Positions 6,331 through 7,813 of a DNA stretch of 7,813 nucleotides are shown piece by piece. The notes beneath the pieces are model-generated. The model saw only the letters and a program-made list of their open reading frames with translations, had not been told where the DNA came from and made no database searches. The DNA lies in the NCBI GenBank assembly GCA_902469555.1, contig CABRDB010000090.1, forward strand, positions 1-7,813. Reading direction: 5' to 3'. The DNA is from an uncultured Collinsella sp. Lineage in GTDB: Bacteria > Actinomycetota > Coriobacteriia > Coriobacteriales > Coriobacteriaceae. The first letter of the stretch is position 1, and every line of letters begins with the position of its first letter. A program made the translations under genes and the position numbers.

Positions 6331-7092
6331 CTAGATGAAGAGCTCGCATTCCTTCCGCACGACGCAAACCTTGCTCAGCATCTGGGAAACAGCGGATAGC
6401 TTGTTGGGATCAAGCTTGCGAGCGCCTCGCGGACATACGGCGATGCAGCGCATGCAGGAGATGCACGCCTTGCCAGCTGCTCGCTTGGGGTCACCCTTGT
6501 CGATAGCACAAACGGGGCACGCCGCGGCGCATGCACCGCAGGAGACGCAATCCTCTGTTGCCTCGGGTGCCATGCGATGACCTCCAGCTTGTTTATAAGG
6601 ACGATTGCCGGGAACAGAGGGCTCGGATGCATCCTCAGCCAACAGCTTTTGCTGAATTTGCTGCGCAAACTCTGCGAGCTGCGCCACATCCTGCGCATCC
6701 GGTCGCCCAGCAGCAAACTGACGAGCAACGGAATGCTCAGCAATAGCAGAAACCGCTGCAACCACCCTAAATCCAGCGCGCTTCGCAACGTCCTCCAGCT
6801 CTACGAGCGTGTCCTCAAACGCGCGGTTTCCGTATACACAAACCAAAACAGTCCGAGCCCCGTTGCCGCGCACCATGCCCAACCGGTCAGCCACCACAGC
6901 CGGGATTCTACCGGCATACGCCGGCGCAGAGATTACGGCCACGTCGTCCTCAGTCATCGAGACAGCGCTGAAATCTAGCCCGCTATCGGTCAAATCGACG
7001 GTAACGGTATTCTTGTCCAGCGCCCCGGCCACAAGGCCAGACACCTTCCGCGTTCCGCCCGTCGGACTAAACACAATTTCGAATACGTCCAT
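6331..7092 (-). CDS. EFR1-type flavodoxin-ferredoxin electron transfer protein
   Basis: The 253-residue cytoplasmic protein combines a flavodoxin-like half with a bacterial 2x[4Fe-4S] ferredoxin half, the arrangement called EFR1 family. SPTGGTRKV at 9-17 is the FMN phosphate loop of a flavodoxin, and APAYAGRIP at 56-64 is the second flavin-contact region. The ferredoxin motifs are CVSCGACAAAC (Cys182, 185, 188, 192) and CISCMRCIAVC (Cys210, 213, 216, 220), each followed by Pro, which is complete for two clusters. It probably shuttles low-potential electrons between an iron-sulfur donor and an unknown acceptor. ATG at 7092 has GGAGG with an 8-base spacer. The 280-base gap to the PTS operon, with that operon's own control signals, suggests separate transcription. 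No terminator with a clear hairpin was found after its stop. Length and motifs look intact. Confidence 0.9.
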   Translation of the reverse strand: MDVFEIVFSPTGGTRKVSGLVAGALDKNTVTVDLTDSGLDFSAVSMTEDDVAVISAPAYAGRIPAVVADRLGMVRGNGARTVLVCVYGNRAFEDTLVELEDVAKRAGFRVVAAVSAIAEHSVARQFAAGRPDAQDVAQLAEFAQQIQQKLLAEDASEPSVPGNRPYKQAGGHRMAPEATEDCVSCGACAAACPVCAIDKGDPKRAAGKACISCMRCIAVCPRGARKLDPNKLSAVSQMLSKVCVVRKECELFI

Positions 7093-7174
7093 CGAGGCAC
7101 CCTCCCCCTACGCCTGGCAACACGTCAAGCCGCTTTCACATCCAGCCAGAGTATACGGTACGTGGGATCCCCGT

Positions 7175-7188
7175 TTTGGTGCACCAAA
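7175..7188. promoter_or_regulatory. Perfect 14-base palindrome, possible operator for the EFR1 gene
   Basis: TTTGGTGCACCAAA is its own reverse complement and lies 83 bases upstream of the EFR1 start, between that start and the AT-rich repeat pair. A GGGATCCC palindrome is four bases away at 7164-7171. A dimeric repressor site is the natural reading; the regulator is unknown. Confidence 0.4.
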
Positions 7189-7231
7189 CACCCCACCAAT
7201 ACACCCACCCTACGCTGTCTGCCTCTTCGTT

Positions 7232-7268
7232 TTGTATAAATTACGGTACAGATTGTATATATTTACGG
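7232..7268. repeat. AT-rich direct repeats with 21-22-base period
   Basis: On the plus strand TTGTATAAATTACGG (7232-7246) is followed by TTGTATATATTTACGG (7253-7268); the second copy has one extra base. The period is 21 bases at the left end and 22 at the right. The stretch is strikingly AT-rich compared with its surroundings and lies 140-176 bases upstream of the EFR1 start, so it may be a promoter-proximal activator site or the promoter itself. Confidence 0.45.
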
Positions 7269-7307
7269 GATACCGCCGTGTTCTCCTGAGGTACCCCATC
7301 CTGGCCC

Positions 7308-7330
7308 GTGCAAAAAACGGAGTATTCTGC
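7308..7330 (+). repeat. Motif GTGCA-N6-GGAGTATTC-N-GC, copy 1
   Basis: This 23-base copy has six bases AAAAAC between GTGCA and GGAGTATTC and reads rightwards. It matches the copy at 7517-7539, read on the minus strand, at 16 of 23 positions, with every difference in the spacer positions. The blockwise conservation suggests a protein-binding site or the ends of a small element. Confidence 0.5.
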
Positions 7331-7516
7331 AACGTGACCGCGCCAGCACCGCCGCGGGCGGGCAAAACTGTAGGGCGCTGCGTCATTTAGGGTTCCGACA
7401 TAGCGAGAATGACGTACCTTTGCTCCGAAAAACGGCGAAATCTAACTCAAACGCTCATAGGAGATATCTGAAGGCCGCCATTGGCAATACCGAATCGTAT
7501 GCAGCCAGCTAGAGCT

Positions 7517-7539
7517 GCTGAATACTCCAAAAAATGCAC
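7517..7539 (-). repeat. Motif GTGCA-N6-GGAGTATTC-N-GC, copy 2 (inverted)
   Basis: Read on the minus strand, this copy has TTTTTT as the six-base spacer and the same GTGCA, GGAGTATTC and final GC blocks as copy 1. The two copies face each other across 186 bases. No transposase or target-site duplication is seen at the outer edges, so a mini-transposon is not demonstrated. Confidence 0.5.
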
Positions 7540-7649
7540 GGCGCACCCCATAGGACCCATTGCTGCATGGCGGAAAATAGGTCCTCGGCATCCCCCAGAT
7601 GCATTCCCGCGAAAATCACGTTTGAATTAGCGATGGACACGGCAAACAA

Positions 7650-7680
7650 AAGGGCCCGAGCGTTGTTTGTTCGGGCCCTT
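7650..7680 (-). terminator. Intrinsic terminator of the gene at the right edge
   Basis: AAGGGCCCGA (7650-7659) and TCGGGCCCTT (7671-7680) form a perfect 10-bp stem with an 11-base loop. Read on the minus strand it is followed by TTGTTTG, giving a T-rich run after GGGCCC, and it lies 32 bases after the stop codon at 7713. Confidence 0.85.
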
Positions 7681-7712
7681 AGCTTGTCTCACGCTAGCGT
7701 GCGATGCGTATG

Positions 7713-7813
7713 TTACTTGCGCTTGCCGCCGCCGTCACCGGGACGGCGGGAGCTGCTGCCGCGCTTGCCACCACGACTATTGCCATAGCTGCCACGATTA
7801 TCGCGACCGCCGG
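7713..7813 (-). CDS. C-terminal tail of a Gly/Arg/Ser-rich protein, probably DEAD-box RNA helicase
   Basis: The last 32 codons and a TAA stop are present; the start lies beyond the right edge. The tail is Gly, Arg, Ser and Asn rich with RG repeats and a basic end (RDNRGSYGNSRGGKRGSSSR, then a Gly-rich stretch ending GGGKRK). Such disordered basic tails bind RNA and are typical of bacterial DEAD-box helicases of the DeaD/CsdA type, but other RNA-binding proteins carry similar tails and no catalytic motif is in view. The clear coding phase and the strong terminator 32 bases after the stop support a real gene end. Confidence 0.6.
   Translation of the reverse strand, partial: GGRDNRGSYGNSRGGKRGSSSRRPGDGGGKRK

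Larger units (their letters stand above)
7093..7712. other. 620-base region without a convincing gene
   Basis: No reading frame here resembles a protein or has good coding character. The part next to the EFR1 start (7093-7270) contains AT-rich repeats and a perfect palindrome and probably holds its promoter. The middle (7308-7539) is framed by an inverted pair of a 23-base motif. A 7-bp hairpin arm pair, CGTCATT/AATGACG, lies at 7381-7414, and GCAGC/GCTGC at 7501-7519. The right end holds the terminator of the next gene. A small RNA is possible but nothing recognised supports a named class. Confidence 0.6.

Noticed and set aside
7308..7539. A complete mini-transposon bounded by the inverted motif
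   Set aside because: No target-site duplication or transposase was seen, and the match is blockwise, which fits binding sites at least as well as terminal inverted repeats.
7093..7712. tRNA, CRISPR array or a known riboswitch in the long spacer
   Set aside because: No cloverleaf, regular repeat-spacer pattern or recognised aptamer consensus could be found by eye.
7534..7788. A plus-strand frame of 84 codons
   Set aside because: It crosses the terminator and the antisense of the helicase tail, with Arg/Pro/Leu-rich low-complexity sequence and no ribosome site worth noting.

Overview
The window is GC-rich and almost every gene lies on the minus strand. Protein families and gene style suggest a fermentative gut actinobacterium of the Coriobacteriia, Collinsella-like. 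That assignment is inferred from memory of similar gene sets and intergenic motifs; no marker gene is present to prove it.

Layout from left to right (all genes read leftwards). 1-1290: the first 430 residues of an iron-sulfur flavoprotein that joins a NuoF-like 4Fe-4S domain to a GltD-like FAD/NAD(P) oxidoreductase; its 3' end is outside the window. 1291-1562: a spacer with inverted repeats and the terminator of the next operon. 1563-6050: an alpha-glucoside phosphotransferase operon, transcribed in the order EIIA (5538-6050), LicT/BglG-type antiterminator (4665-5519), EIIBC permease (2949-4565) and GH4 6-phospho-alpha-glucosidase (1563-2945). 6051-6330: the operon's control region. 6331-7092: a flavodoxin-plus-ferredoxin (EFR1-type) electron-transfer protein. 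7093-7712: about 620 bases without a convincing gene but with several repeats and palindromes. 7713-7813: the Gly/Arg/Ser-rich C-terminal tail of a protein, probably a DEAD-box RNA helicase, followed by a clear intrinsic terminator.

How the operon should work. EIIBC and the separate EIIA import and phosphorylate an alpha-glucoside such as maltose. The NAD+/Mn2+-dependent GH4 enzyme hydrolyses the 6-phospho-alpha-glucoside in the cytoplasm. The antiterminator carries all four conserved PRD histidines, so it can sense PTS phosphorylation. The leader ahead of the EIIA gene holds a RAT-like hairpin whose 3' arm is also the 5' arm of a 23-bp terminator-type stem, so the two structures exclude each other. 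This is the expected switch for a LicT/BglG protein, and here it would control the regulator's own operon.

The best leads are that leader, whose non-Watson-Crick pairs are all G-U only in the minus-strand RNA; a second nested hairpin between the antiterminator and EIIBC genes; two sets of direct repeats phased at 21-22 bases, one in each of the two large intergenic regions; and an inverted pair of a 23-base motif (GTGCA-N6-GGAGTATTC-N-GC). No clearly new multi-gene system was seen.
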